A DNA stretch of 64,000 bases from Curvularia sp. ZM96 (taxonomy: Eukaryota; Ascomycota; Dothideomycetes; Pleosporales; Pleosporaceae). The translations under genes were made by a program, and so were the position numbers. Location of the stretch: contig JAJGBQ010000005.1 of assembly GCA_022457065.1 (NCBI GenBank), forward strand, positions 2,170,001-2,234,000, read 5' to 3'. Positions 23,256 to 34,522 of this stretch are shown here, piece after piece. The notes below the pieces were generated by a model, which saw only the letters and a list, made by a program, of their open reading frames with translations, did not search any database and had not been told where the DNA came from. Each line of letters opens with the position of its first letter. The stretch's first letter is position 1.

Positions 23256-23952
23256 ATGGCAAAGGGTCTCCGCGCAAGCAGCAAAAAGGCGAACCGCTCC
23301 AAGCTCCGCGCCAGAGTATTCGGCCCCGTCGAGCAGGCGCGCGTCGAGCGCCTGCATGCCAAACTTCTCGAGACCGTCCAGCAGTCCAAGCCCGAAAGCA
23401 ATCAAATGGACACCACCGAAGACGGTAAGCTGGTCGCCTCCCCTTGCGCATGCCCTATCGCTAACCTGCCTCCAGCCAGCGCTGCAAACGAGACCATTAC
23501 CGCCAATGACGACGACTTGCCCAAAGGTTCGTCTTTTCTCACTGCCCCCATACCGCGCTCCTTGTCCGATCCCTCCACAAAGTCCCAGGACCTAGCGCAG
23601 GACGATTGCGACCTCAGAAATCTGTGCTTCCATCTGGGACTTTGCTCTGATGTCGTTGGCTTCACCACCAATGGCGACCTCAAGTTTGCCTTTGACCCGC
23701 TCCCTCACTACTGGCCGAGCAAGAATCAAGGGCTAACTCCATCTTGACATAGATATGGACGTTGACGGTGCCACCCCGGCTGCCAAAACCTCCTCAAAGT
23801 CCAAGTCCAAGGACAAGAGCCAGACCCGCAAACAGCTTCGTCGCAAGCCGTCCAACAAGGTCTCCTTCCCCACCTCGCGTGGCAAGGGCGCCCTCAAACC
23901 CTTCAAGGGCCAGAGAGCTGGTCCGGGTCGCATCGGCAAACGACGATTATGA
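23256..23952 (+). CDS. DUF2423/LLPH-like small basic nucleolar protein
   Basis: Predicted 139-residue basic protein in three exons: 23256-23424, 23476-23526 and 23753-23952; introns are 51 and 226 bp. The N-terminus MAKGLRASSKKANRSKLRAR is the hallmark of the DUF2423 family (yeast YBL028C and animal LLPH-like proteins), linked to the nucleolus and large ribosomal subunit assembly. The middle is acidic and short, and the C-terminus is highly basic (RKQLRRKPSNK ... GRIGKRRL). The second intron is much longer than others in this window. It could be missed by gene callers because the frame also runs on through part of it. Confidence 0.87.
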
Positions 23953-25008
23953 GTTACGATGCACACTAGCGTTGATTCATGGTTAGCATTTACTGGCGTT
24001 CATAAACATGCGGTGGTTGTTTTACACAAAAATTCGGCTTAGATAGGATACCATGTCCCGAGCGGACTTTTATTGTAAGCGCAAATCAAGAATTCTGTCT
24101 CTTCATCTTGGCACTCTTTCGATGCACCAAAACAGTCACAAGGATAATGTTGGTCTTTCAGCCAAGCAAGACAAATTCGACAATGACAATTCCCGACACA
24201 ACAATCATTCCTAGTGAGTCATCGTGCAGTAACAAACCCGTCTAGGTCACAGCTCCTTGAGTTCCATTCTCTTTTTCTTTCCGCACAACCGTCAGACTAA
24301 TGTTGTTTCCGCCTGCCGAGATGGTAAGGAGATCCAGGTTGAAAGGCAAGGCCGGGACCTGTGTAGCCAGTATCTCAGTTCCGGTAGCGCGAGCAGAGCC
24401 AGTCGAGGCGCTGCCCTGAACCGAGACCAGCTGAGTACAAGTCGCCTATTGGAACGAAGTTCTGAATCCATGGAAACTTGAAGGTGGAAGAGAAAGCTAT
24501 AGAGACTTGGTTTGAATTGTCAAAAGGGCCCGCCCAGGTTGCGACGCCTGAGAGCCATCTAGTCAGAGTTGAGAATAACATCGTGCCAGCACTGAGATTG
24601 TGCAAGTTGAAATGGAGCACCGTTGATGGATACCCCAGACGTCCATGATTTAGTTAACGCGCCCTGTCAGAAAGAAACAGTATCAGTGTCAGGTCATGTT
24701 GGACGTTGCCTTGTATATATGGTGGAGGTGGTCACGGGGCATAAAGCTAGCTCTTCGTGCGCGAATCGAGCAGGCAGGAGGTCTGGATGAGGCAGCTACT
24801 GGCCAACAACAGTCGCGACACTCATCAGAGAAGGAAAAAAAGAACATGCTTGCGATGGCATCAGATGCATTTGCTAAAGCTATGGCTCATAAAAGGCATA
24901 TTGTGTTTTATTCCACAGCATCATGGGATTGTGGGAGCATCCACGTGTGAGCAATATGCCCAAACCATCTATCTGCTTATCTGAAAATATCAAGTCGAAC
25001 GTTTTTGC
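23953..25008. other. Intergenic region
   Basis: About 1.05 kb between the 3' ends of two convergent genes. A minus-strand frame at 24375-24620 (81 codons) with a few aromatic motifs is present, but I could not connect it to convincing flanking exons or a family, so no gene is called. A short unrecognised gene here cannot be excluded. Confidence 0.4.
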
Positions 25009-25902
25009 TCAAGAATTGAAGATTCGTGAATATAACTTCTCATGTCTTCCAACCCAGAGATCCATGACAGGCACACTCTGTCCCGCGTCCTCAACCTTCT
25101 TGTCCCAGCCCTCATCCACCAGCCCTCGGATTCTCTCCTGTACCTCTGCACTCGCCAGCACAGCCTGTGCCTGATACGGTCCCATGACGCTCGCTCTTAC
25201 GGCAGCGCTGACTACGGTTCTCGCATGTGAAAACAGAAACAGGTAGGCAGCTTGTTGCAGCGGGACATGTAGAATGCTGGTGATGAGGCCCCACAGCGGC
25301 GCAAGGTGAGCATTCACATGATCCGATGTGCGCAGAGCAGCAGACAAGGATGTAAGCGCCTTGATAGCTGTGTCCTTGCCTGTATGTCGGTCGGGGTTGT
25401 TGTACTGCGCCTGGAAGCTTCGGTCCCAAACAGCCAGCAGCGCACGCCCCTGTGCTATGCTCGCCCTTCGCGCAACAGTACACGGGGTACTGGCGTCGAA
25501 GTCGTTGTCTAGCGTTTCAATCTGCTCTGGGTCGCGGTAGCCGGCGAAGACGTATGGGAGCGATGTGCTGGCGAGTGTGGATAGCGAGAGGCGGAGGAAC
25601 GTGTCAAAGGCTGGCAACTGCGATGCCGACGGCGTCGATGGCTTGTGATGCGCAAGGTACGACTCTAAACCGCTGCTGAAAGCAAATGACCCCAGTGGCA
25701 GGGCCGAGTCGGCAAGCAAAAGGAGAGCATGGAGGGCGGCGTCTGGCTCGATTGAGGCGGATGAGGGGGGAGGAAGCGGCGACGCTGGCGGTGTCACGAC
25801 AACGGAATCCGTATGGAGCTGAGCTTTTGCATCCTGCAGTCGTCTTTCGAGGTCTGCCACCTCTTCTAGTAGGGCTTGTTGGTCTCGAAGTGGTGCTTTC
25901 AT
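25009..25902 (-). CDS. Urease accessory protein UreF
   Basis: Single-exon frame of 297 residues. After an N-terminal charged, probably coiled-coil segment (about 1-30) and a Pro/Ser linker, the UreF domain runs from about residue 55. It begins with LLLLADSALPLGSFAFSSGLE, the conserved UreF opening, and continues with helices including WDRSFQAQYNN and a helical C-terminal half. UreF works with UreD and UreG to load nickel into apo-urease in the cytosol; in this family UreF modulates the GTPase activity of UreG. The ATG at 25902 is the first in the frame. The coiled-coil leader is longer than in bacterial UreF. Confidence 0.92.
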   Translation of the reverse strand: MKAPLRDQQALLEEVADLERRLQDAKAQLHTDSVVVTPPASPLPPPSSASIEPDAALHALLLLADSALPLGSFAFSSGLESYLAHHKPSTPSASQLPAFDTFLRLSLSTLASTSLPYVFAGYRDPEQIETLDNDFDASTPCTVARRASIAQGRALLAVWDRSFQAQYNNPDRHTGKDTAIKALTSLSAALRTSDHVNAHLAPLWGLITSILHVPLQQAAYLFLFSHARTVVSAAVRASVMGPYQAQAVLASAEVQERIRGLVDEGWDKKVEDAGQSVPVMDLWVGRHEKLYSRIFNS

Positions 25903-26281
25903 ATTTTGTGGGTCGGAAGAGGGCGGTTAGCCAGAGAGCATACGGTAAGACGTGGCGGCTTGGCGACATTTCCAAACACAGACCGGGATCCATTCAGGTG
26001 CATGCATAGCCGTTACATGTACACAAATCCGACTTAGGCTCAAGAATGAACGTTTGCATTCATAGCAGCTACAACTGCGACATCGTGACTATCGTAACCC
26101 GCCCTACCGGGGCGCCCAAAACTCCAAAGAATCCTCTCGTACCTCGAAGCCTAGCCCGAGCCCAAACCAGCCCAAACTGATCGACACCGTAAACATGAAT
26201 GAAGAAAGGGTATACGAGAAGTTGAATGCGCCCAAGAAAATTCACACCTCATGCGCCGGACCAAGAATAGCGATATCCACT
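25903..26281. other. Intergenic region
   Basis: A 379-bp interval, probably the promoter of the ureF-like gene and the 3' UTR of the SPO12-like gene. No coding region is seen. Confidence 0.45.
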
Positions 26282-26758
26282 CTAGGCCTCAACATCCGCC
26301 TTGGTCTCGTCACCCTTGGGGATGTCGGCAAACATGAGCGCACCGCTGCTCTTGCTGGCCTCGAGATTTTTAGAGCTCGTCTTCTTAAACAGCGTCTGTG
26401 GCTTTGATCTAAGTCGTCTTGTCAGTCCACATGCTCGTACGGTCTTTGGCTCTTAGACAACAAGGGCACCACTTACTTCTTCATAGCGTGCTTGGTCTTG
26501 AAAGCCTGTAGCTTCTGCGTGGCCGGGCTCATAATGTCGTCGGATGGCGACACATACTTTTGTTCTCTGCCATCATGTTAGCGCGACGCCACCATGTTAA
26601 GCGCCCATCGCTACAGAGGAAACCCACTGTTTGTCATTGAGGCGCGAGTGCAGGACCTGACGATGGTAGTCAAGACTCTTAGTCTCCTTCTTCTCGGGAG
26701 AGCTCATTGGCCTGATCTTTGCATTCGTGTCGCGGGCTGCGAGGACGTTGGAAGCCAT
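26282..26758 (-). CDS. SPO12-like mitotic-exit protein
   Basis: Predicted 115-residue protein assembled from three short minus-strand exons: 26758-26628, 26566-26477 and 26408-26282, with 61-bp and 68-bp introns in phase. The N-terminus has SLDYHRQVLHSRL, and exon 2 encodes YVSPSDDIMSPATQKLQAFK, which matches the conserved Spo12 family core with its phosphorylatable Ser-Pro sites. The basic stretch KKSKPQTLFKK follows. In yeast, Spo12 belongs to the FEAR network that releases Cdc14 from the nucleolus at anaphase; here the role is inferred from the motif only. The ATG at 26758 is used because an upstream in-frame TTG is not a normal fungal start. Confidence 0.8.
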
Positions 26759-27574
26759 TGAGTCGTGATAGATGTTCAAGTGCGCTAAGATGTGGGTGAC
26801 GTTTGGGGTGCAGTTGTGTAGCTTTTGTTTTTGTATGGAATTGTTTTTTTGCTCTTGATGATGCAGGAAGTTGAATGCAATCCAATCTGAATGCAGGCAG
26901 AGGCAGTCCTTAAAGCTTGTGAACGGGTACGGTTGTGGTGGGTGTAGTAGCCATGTCCTAGTAATTGTTTATGCAAGGTTTGTCGCGTGGGGCAACGGCA
27001 GGGAAGGAACACGTTCCGCACGTCATTGCGCGGCCCTACACCAACATGCCTGGACCCACCCATGGCGCGGCACCCGCTTTGGGCAGTTGCCTTCCAACAT
27101 GGTTGGTCGTCGCTGCCTGTATTTCTCGCCAGTGGAGCCTTTCACCGTTGCAGGCGGGTGAGTCATCGTCAACCCACTCGCCTTTGTAGCACAGACACTC
27201 CCATACAAATTGCTTTGGCATTCTTGCTCTCACCCCTTACTCCCCGACCTCGATAGAACCTATCATGTTTATCTAGCCCACGCCCGTTGAAACATCTAGT
27301 AAAACATGTGAACCCATGTCGTCTGAACATGCATCAACAACTCTGATCGTACATGCTCCCACGCCGCCAAAACACAAACGCTATGTATCGAATGCGGCCA
27401 GCAGCCGTCCGGAAAACGCCAACGTATCCAAAGCACCCCGCGGTGCTTGGCCTCAAGACTTGCCCTCCGCGCTCTTGTAAACTTGCAGAGAAAAAAGGGT
27501 ACTCAAAGAAATGCAGGTAATATACATGGCACACTGTGCAAATGAAAAGAGAAGGCAGGACACAGTCCTAGGGG
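26759..27574. other. Intergenic region
   Basis: About 0.8 kb between the SPO12-like start and the Bre1 3' end. It has no supported gene. Part is presumably promoter of the SPO12-like gene. Confidence 0.45.
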
Positions 27575-29831
27575 TTACAAGTGCACCCGCATCGTGTCGT
27601 TGCTGCCAAACGCCTTGCCGCAGTTGGGGCACTTTCGGGCTCGGTTTGTCAGCCGATCTTGTACGCACTGGTCACAGAACATGTGCCCGCAAGTCTTGAT
27701 GACCGTGTTCTTGAGTTTGCTCTTGCAAATCTGACACTGGATGAGAAGCTCCATCGTCGACACTTCCGAGCTTTGGTTGGCTGTGCTCTTCTTCTTGTAG
27801 ATCTGAACTTGCTTCTCCAGTCCAGCAACTTGCGCCGCCAGCTTGTCGCGCTCCGATTCCGATTCGCGTTGCGCGTGCTTTGCTGCCAGGCATGTCGCAT
27901 CCTTGGCCTCAACAAGCTTCTTGAGCTCTGCTATTTGGCTGACTTGGCCCTCCGATGTGATGGCGTTTTCGCTAACCTTCTGTTGCAGCTGGCGGTGTTG
28001 AATTGAGAGCTCATCCATCTGCGAGCGCATTTCCGCCGTCTGCTTCTCCAGCTTGTCTACCAGTGACCGGCTGAGCGAATCCGCCTCTTTCAGTTGGGCG
28101 ACAACCTCGGTAGCTTTCGTAGACTGGGCGCGGAGAATCCGGATCTGTTGCTCCAGCTCGCCTTTGGTCTTCATTGCGGCGAAAAACTTCTGGTCTGCTT
28201 TGGCCTTGTCCGCGTGCGCCTTGGCAATGTTCTCCTCCCAAGCCGCAATCTCGGCAATCTTTTTGCTTGCAATGGCTTGCGCCTTCTTCCAAGCTGCTTC
28301 CATGGCTGGCAGCTCATTGCTCAAGATTTTGGCTTGACTTTCAAGTTTCAAGACCTTGGCACGCAACTGCTCTGGTGTCAGGTCATCCAGCTCCGAGGAT
28401 TGCTGTCCCATGGATGCCTGCTGTTCGGCAATCTGCAACCGCAGTCGCTCACACTCCGACTCTAGTGCGGCGATCCGGCTGTCACACGCACTTACAAGCT
28501 GCTTCGACTGCTCAATAGACTCTTTTGCATCCTTGTGGCTGGCTTCCAGAACGTTGTTCTTGCTAACTAGCTCATCACGCGCATTTCGGATGCGAGCGCA
28601 GTTTGCTTCTGCTTGTGAAACATGGCTTGCATGTTCTGCCAGCGTTGTACGCACTTCTTCGTCAACCTTGATCCGGTACGCTGTTCGCTCGGCCTGGCTT
28701 TTTTGCGCTTCCTCACGCAGAGAAATGTTTTGTGCTTCCAGGTTGTTGATGCGCTTAATCACGTCCTCATGTTGGCTTTTGATGGCCTTGAACAGATCCG
28801 TCTTGGCATAATCATCATCAGTGAGCCCGGTAAGTTTCACTTTTAACGCCGTGACCTCCTCTGTGAGCTTCTTGTTCTCCTGTTCAATCTGTTCAAGATG
28901 CTCTTTCCTCTTGGCCGCCTCGGCCAAAGCTTGGTTCTTCGCCGTTTCCAGCTCTTCGTTGATTGGTCCTGGTGAGTTGCCGTTTACTGCCTCTGTTCCA
29001 TTGCTCGTTGAAGGTGCCTCCTCTTTAGCAGAAGCGCTATTCCCGACCGCTTGTTGCTCGAGTTTCTGAACTTGGGCGCTCTTCAGTCGATCAAGTTTCT
29101 TTTCAGCAACAAGGTAGCGGTGGGTAGCAGTGTCTAATCGGTCAGACAGTTGCTCCTTCTCAGTAGCAACTTGCTGTAGTCGAATGACATGATCTTTTTC
29201 ACTAGCCAAGAGTTCCGAGAGCCTTTGCTGAAGTTGAGTGACCTCGGGGCTGGCAGCAGGCAACTTGGCAAAAAGTTGAGAGAGTGAATCAAGAATCTTT
29301 TCCCTGCGCTTGGACAAGTGCTGCTTGAACGTGTCGTTGTCCTCACCAAGAAGCGAGGCAGGCACGGAGGGGGCAGTTTCGGAAGCGCCTGACGATGCAG
29401 GCAGTTGGTCAACCCCCCGGAGTTTGATCTCATCGATAAGCTAAGAAGGCATTAGCGTCACCTCAATCAAATTCCGAGGGTATACTGACCTGATCGAACC
29501 AAGCATCAATTGTTCGCAGATGGGCATCGTGGTGCTTCGTACGGCTCTCCAACTCGCTCAGTTGTGACTCAACGGTAGCCTTTTCGCGTTTATACTCGCG
29601 CATCTGGCGAAGAATAGCATCTTTCTGGAATGCCTGTAGCGTTGCAGTGTCAGCGGGGGCGTGCGCTGGGGCCGAGAAGGAGGACGGGCGGTGATCGGGG
29701 GGGCGAACCTCAAGATCATCTTTCCACGGCAAGTCAGCGTCGGGGTGAGAGCGAGCACCGTTGACGGTCACGGCTTGCCTCTTGGCAGGAGGAGCAGCAT
29801 CGTCGGTGATGGGCCGCTTGCGGTCCTCCAT
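27575..29831 (-). CDS. bre1: E3 ubiquitin ligase Bre1 (histone H2B monoubiquitination)
   Basis: Predicted 735-residue protein in two minus-strand exons, 29831-29490 and 29440-27575, with a 49-bp intron. The N-terminus has the Bre1-type basic opening MEDRKRPITDDAAPPAKRQA. Almost the whole middle (about 70-670) is long coiled coil. The C-terminus carries a C3HC4 RING finger from about residue 683: CQICKSKL, then KTCGHMFCDQC and KCPNCGKAF, close to the end as in Bre1/RNF20. With Rad6 it monoubiquitinates histone H2B during transcription. The start is the ATG at 29831; an in-frame ATG at 29963 would add a non-conserved 44-residue leader. It is divergent from BDP1. Confidence 0.94.
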
Positions 29832-30218
29832 CTTGACAGCGTCAAGCGATGGGGGTGCGACTGTCCTGGCTTCGAGCCTCATCGAGGAGATGCCGGCTTT
29901 GTCTGAAGGGGCACCGAGACGCGCGCGCGTGCGTTCAGACCATGAATGAAGCAGAAAGCGCAAAAGTAGCTTCTGATGCAGGCGGGCGGGAAGCGGGTCG
30001 TGATGGCAGCGGAAGACGGAGAGATTGGGGTGTCGTGTGAGGCCGTGGGTGGTGAGGAGACGGTGGGTGTCGAGCGAAGAGAGTTGCTTGGGCTGCCAAG
30101 AGGGTGGTTAGTGTCGCGCTAGCTGGCTTGCGTGGTCTGTGTTGGGATGCCGCCACGCGCGCTCTCTCTCTCTCTTTGCCCAGATACTTTTCCCTGCCAA
30201 ATGTGAGCGAAAACCGCC
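29832..30218. promoter_or_regulatory. Bidirectional promoter between bre1 and bdp1
   Basis: A 387-bp interval between divergent start codons of two nuclear genes. It is rich in C/G and contains a CT-repeat near 30162-30176. No TATA box is obvious. Confidence 0.45.
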
Positions 30219-32284
30219 ATGTCTGCCGACGAGGGCTCCAGCCAGCCAGCCGCCACGGCCAATGCTACGGGCAGCGACAAGGCATCGGCGCCCAAGGCTG
30301 CGGCGACTTTTAGTTCTTTCATCAACAGTGCGTCGCCCCATGTCCAAAGCAAGGCACCGACTTGGCTAAGCCATGACTAGAGAACACGACGGGCAAGAAG
30401 TTTGCCCCCAAGGCTGCGCGGCGAAGACCAGGCGCTCCCTCTGCGCCCACACCCACACCGTCTGCATCAGAAGAAACACCGGCATCGACTCCTGTCCAGC
30501 TACCTACTCCGGTCGCGACACAGGAACCCGTAGTTACCACCGTCCCTTCGCCGCTCCCCACACCCAGCGAACCTCCGCCATGTCCAACACCAGCCACTGC
30601 CCCTGCTCAGGCACAAGCGGACCAGCCATCACTTCCGGACGTAGAGCCTTCGAACGCCCAAGGCCTGACCACCCAATACCTAGAGGATGACGACCAAGCT
30701 GGCAGATCGCCCAAAAGACGGCGCATAGAATCACCCGTAGTGCCGATGCAGCAGGACAATGAATCGGGTCCGCTGCCGCTGCCAGAGGGCGAAGGCGCAG
30801 TTCTTACTGACGCACAGGTCTCAACAGGAGTTCATCACGAAGCACAATCAGATGTCGACGTTACGCAACATCCGCATGACCCGCAGGCACTTCCACAACC
30901 ACGAAAAAGGAGGAATCTACCTTGGGTAGCGGTAAATCATCCATCTCAGGGCAGCGAAGAAGCGGCGGCGACCACACCTGCGGAACAGCCCCGTCAACCT
31001 GCTAACCCACGCGCAAAAAAGAAAGCCCTCGAGTCCGCTAACCAGGACGGCGAAGAGAACCCTGCCCCTCCAAAGAAGACGAGAAAACCAAGAAAACCCA
31101 AGGGTGCTTTGAGCAGTGAGGTTGTCGAAGGTCCCGAGAATGAGGTTGGGCGTATCGCCGATGAGATTGTAGCCGCTGCTGTACAACGCAGGCCCAAGCC
31201 AAGGAGAAGAAGGAAGGCAACTCCAGAGGGTGACCAAATCGATGGAGTTGAGGGAGAGGACGGCACGAGACAGGAAAAAAAACGCAAGGGTCGGCCAGCG
31301 CGGGAGGCTACTCCACCAGAGGCAGAAAACGAGGTCATCGACCCTGCGAATACCTTCATGGATTCACTTGCGGCTCGTACCTTCCGCTCGGGAAAATTAT
31401 CCGCCCGAGAGAAGGAGATGCGGACCATCGACTGGGAGGCGGTTAAACAGCGTCGGAGAGAGGAAGACTCAAGACCCATATTCTCCAAGGCAGAACAAGA
31501 AGCCGCAGATAGAGCCCTCGCTGAGGCAGGTGCAGAACTTGCTGCACAAGCTGAACGCGGTCCTCAACTCCGACTCAATGCAGATGGCGTCATGGAGCTA
31601 GTGCCCGAATCTGGAACCATTGACCGAGAGGGCGATGCGGAAAAGGAATTGGACGCTATGATCGTCACCGAAGATCAAGATATCACTGCTCGTCTAACTA
31701 CGCGTAGTTTTATGAAGAACAATAAACGCTTCCCTAATGAGTTTCTCCTGCCAGGCCAAGGACGCCGCTGGAATAGCGAGCTCACTGAACTCTTCTATCA
31801 AGGTCTCCGATCCTTTGGCACTGATTTCCAAATGATATCTCAAATGTTCCCAGGCTTCACCCGACGTTCCATCAAAACAAAGTTCACCCGCGAAGAACGC
31901 GAAAATCCTGAAGGCGTCAAGGAAGCACTGCAAGGTCGCAGTGAGCTTACCAATGGTGGCTGGGGCGTTTTTCTTGAGAAATCGAACAAGACAGAGGAGT
32001 CCTTTGCTGACGCAGATGAAATCAAGCGGCAGATGGCTGCGAAGGAGGCCGAGTTCAGGGAACGCATCGCAGCTGCACAAGCAGAGGCTCAAGAAAGGAA
32101 GCGTCAAAGGGAGCTCGCTGGTATCGACGAAGATGGAAATCCTTTGGGTGATGGAGCCGGGAACAAGGAGAATAGTAAGGGAAAGAAGAAGAGGGGGAAG
32201 AACAAGCAAGTCACATTTCAGGAGGAGCAGGGGGTGGAAATCGTGGGACACGTAGGCGACGACGATACCTGGGGTCAAGAGTGA
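30219..32284 (+). CDS. bdp1: TFIIIB subunit B'' (Bdp1) with SANT domain
   Basis: Predicted 670-residue protein in two exons, 30219-30327 and 30381-32284, with a 53-bp intron. The first half is low-complexity, rich in Pro, Ala, Lys and Arg (AT-hook-like KPKKTRKPRKPK-type stretches), as in other Bdp1 proteins. The conserved core comes late: NTFMDSLAARTFRSGKLSAR, then the extended SANT/Myb domain around 495-560 with GRRWNSELTELFYQGLRSFG and FPGFTRRSIKTKFTREER. Bdp1 joins TBP and Brf1 in TFIIIB to recruit RNA polymerase III. A charged C-terminal tail (KGKKKRGKNKQVTFQEEQG) ends the protein. Divergent from bre1. Confidence 0.93.
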
Positions 32285-32659
32285 GCGCTTTGGGAACAAA
32301 GGTGCCATTGAAGGAGTGGTTGGTGGAAGCTGACTACTGGTAGTATAGCAAATGAGGAGGAACTACCTGACAAGTTCGATGTTCGAACGAAAGCAAAAGC
32401 TAATACTTGGCGAAATATGATACCCAGATAGAAAACTCAAAACCTCGACAGCAAAGTCGGTTGCTACGGATCTTATTGCCTTGCCTGTCTGTGTGACCAT
32501 TCCATACGCAAAAGAAAATCGGGTAGGCGTGTCAAGTGTTATGTAAAATGTTAATCTATTATCATTATTCTTGGGGAACTATCAGACACAAAACGCCTCG
32601 CTATAGTAGATCCAAACAAAACCAAAACGACATTTATTTACCGAGCCAAAATGGCACGC
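32285..32659. other. Convergent intergenic region
   Basis: A 375-bp interval between the 3' ends of Bdp1 and an MFS gene; likely only 3' UTRs. Confidence 0.45.
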
Positions 32660-34522
32660 TCACTTGGCGGCGAACCTACTCTTAGCCCGCAACTTGGCTC
32701 CAAAGAAGTAAAGTACATAGACACCAATGCTACATCCCGCGGACAAGCCCGCAAGCAGAGATACACCACGGTCCACGCCTAGGTTGTGGAAGAGCGGGTA
32801 CGAAAAGTGAATGGCACCCGCCGCCAGTGCACTCCTCAGGAAGTCGTTGCCAGCAAAGAGACTTGCAGCGTATTGTGGGTATACAAGCGGCAAGTAGAGG
32901 AAGATACACTGGATGATGAGGAAGATGCCGATAGTGGTGATGACGATGCCAATACACGACACGATCCAATGGATATCGGGATTACTCGTCCAACCAAAGA
33001 TGAAGAGACCAATAGGTACGAAGAACGTTACGAACAGCGCAGGGATGAGACGGCGTTCAGGGGCGCCGAGGCCATTAAGACGGATGCTGGGTTCGACGCG
33101 GTAGTAGATATACCACCAGTACCAGGATATGCTGATGACAACGCCTACGGTGACTGACAAGAAAGTCAGGCCAAGCTCGCCGAGGTTGAAATGGTACATC
33201 TCATTGTAGACCAGTGGGAACGCTTCGAAGAATGAGTAGAAGATCCCATAGACGATGGCGGTGTAGACAGCAGTGAAGGCGATGCTAGGATCTAGTAGCA
33301 CGAGCTGGAAGGGGCGCCAAAGAGCTTCAATGGCAATTGCTCGAGGCGTGAGGTTCGCTTGGTCGATCTCAGATTGACTCTTCAGTTTGTCGTTGCCGGT
33401 GAGTTTGCGGAGGCGTTGGGCGCGACGGAGAAGAATAGTAGCGGATGAAGTCTCTGGGAGAAAGAAGAAGAGAGCCAGAAAGATTGGCCCGTTCATCCAG
33501 AGCATCTCCCAAAGCGACCATCGCCAATTCTCGGCTGCGACGCTGAAGCCGCTAATGATAGGTCCAAGAGCTGGGCCGCAGGTTGCCGCGAAGGCCCAGA
33601 GAGATAGCACGTAGGGGAGTTTGATCAGACTGTATATATCTTGCAGTGTAGCGCCGCCAGTGGCCAGGCAGGGACTTCCAAAGAACCCTTGCAAGAAGCG
33701 GAGGACGATGAGCCCGGCGAAATTATCTACCAGTGCAGTAGGTACGAGTAGAATAACAAATATGGCATAGGAGATGATGTATGGCGGATTCCGACCGATG
33801 ATGGGGATCTCGCTTAGGGGCGAGAACAAGAGCGGACCAATACCGTATGCCAACACATACATGGACAGTCCAAGGGAGGCTGCCCCGATTTGCACACCGA
33901 ATCGCACCATGACGCCAGGTATACTGGGACTGTAGATTGCACTGCCCATGTAGACACCCATGGTGTACATGAGGATCAGGCCAAGGACAACGGCTTTCTT
34001 GCCAAAGCTCCAGTTTTGTGGGTTGGAGTCGTCGTCAGTGTCGTACCAGTCTACTAGTATTGTACCATCTTGAAGCGTCTCGGGCTCGATGGGACGGCTT
34101 GGACCCCGCTCCACTGTGGCTAATGAGAATTGCTGCTCAAGATCTGCCTGTGTGGTTGACTTTTTCAATGCCGTTCGTGTCCCTACGCGAGAAATTTGCG
34201 TTCGTGCAGTATGCTGCGTTCGTGCAGTCTGTATCTTTTCCAAGTCGTTTGTAGAATCATATTCGCTTTCCAACTCTTGTTTTTCCACCGATGTTTCTGG
34301 TGCTAGCTCGCACACTTCTTCCGTTGCAGGGCCTTCTGTTCCACTCTGGTCCTCATGGGAAAAATCTGAGTGAAGTTGCTTTGGTAGAGGGCGTGTGTGG
34401 CCTGCATACGCTACGGGTATCACAAAGTCTGGGAGTTCTTCTGGGTACTTGAGTACGCGATTATTGGTTAGATATCTCAGGATTTGCCCGATCGGGGCGT
34501 CCCGGATAAGGGCGGCTACCAT
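32660..34522 (-). CDS. MFS multidrug-type transporter (DHA1-like)
   Basis: Single-exon frame of 620 residues. A long, hydrophilic, Thr/Gln-rich N-terminal tail of about 155 residues is followed by DWYDTDDDSNPQNWS, the usual sequence before TM1 in fungal DHA1 drug:H+ antiporters. About twelve hydrophobic segments follow. Motifs seen include GPLLFSPLSEIPIIGRNPPY (motif A region, loop 2-3), RFLQGFFGSPCLATGGA (motif B/C-like region) and GPALGPIISGF (motif C, antiporter signature, in TM5). Relatives include polyamine and drug exporters such as Tpo1/Flu1; the actual substrate is not known. No introns were needed. It is the last gene before the transposon block. Confidence 0.9.
   Translation of the reverse strand: MVAALIRDAPIGQILRYLTNNRVLKYPEELPDFVIPVAYAGHTRPLPKQLHSDFSHEDQSGTEGPATEEVCELAPETSVEKQELESEYDSTNDLEKIQTARTQHTARTQISRVGTRTALKKSTTQADLEQQFSLATVERGPSRPIEPETLQDGTILVDWYDTDDDSNPQNWSFGKKAVVLGLILMYTMGVYMGSAIYSPSIPGVMVRFGVQIGAASLGLSMYVLAYGIGPLLFSPLSEIPIIGRNPPYIISYAIFVILLVPTALVDNFAGLIVLRFLQGFFGSPCLATGGATLQDIYSLIKLPYVLSLWAFAATCGPALGPIISGFSVAAENWRWSLWEMLWMNGPIFLALFFFLPETSSATILLRRAQRLRKLTGNDKLKSQSEIDQANLTPRAIAIEALWRPFQLVLLDPSIAFTAVYTAIVYGIFYSFFEAFPLVYNEMYHFNLGELGLTFLSVTVGVVISISWYWWYIYYRVEPSIRLNGLGAPERRLIPALFVTFFVPIGLFIFGWTSNPDIHWIVSCIGIVITTIGIFLIIQCIFLYLPLVYPQYAASLFAGNDFLRSALAAGAIHFSYPLFHNLGVDRGVSLLAGLSAGCSIGVYVLYFFGAKLRAKSRFAAK

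Noticed and set aside
24375..24620. 81-codon minus-strand frame between the DUF2423-type and UreF genes
   Set aside because: No family recognised and no convincing connecting exons; neighbouring frames look equally plausible.
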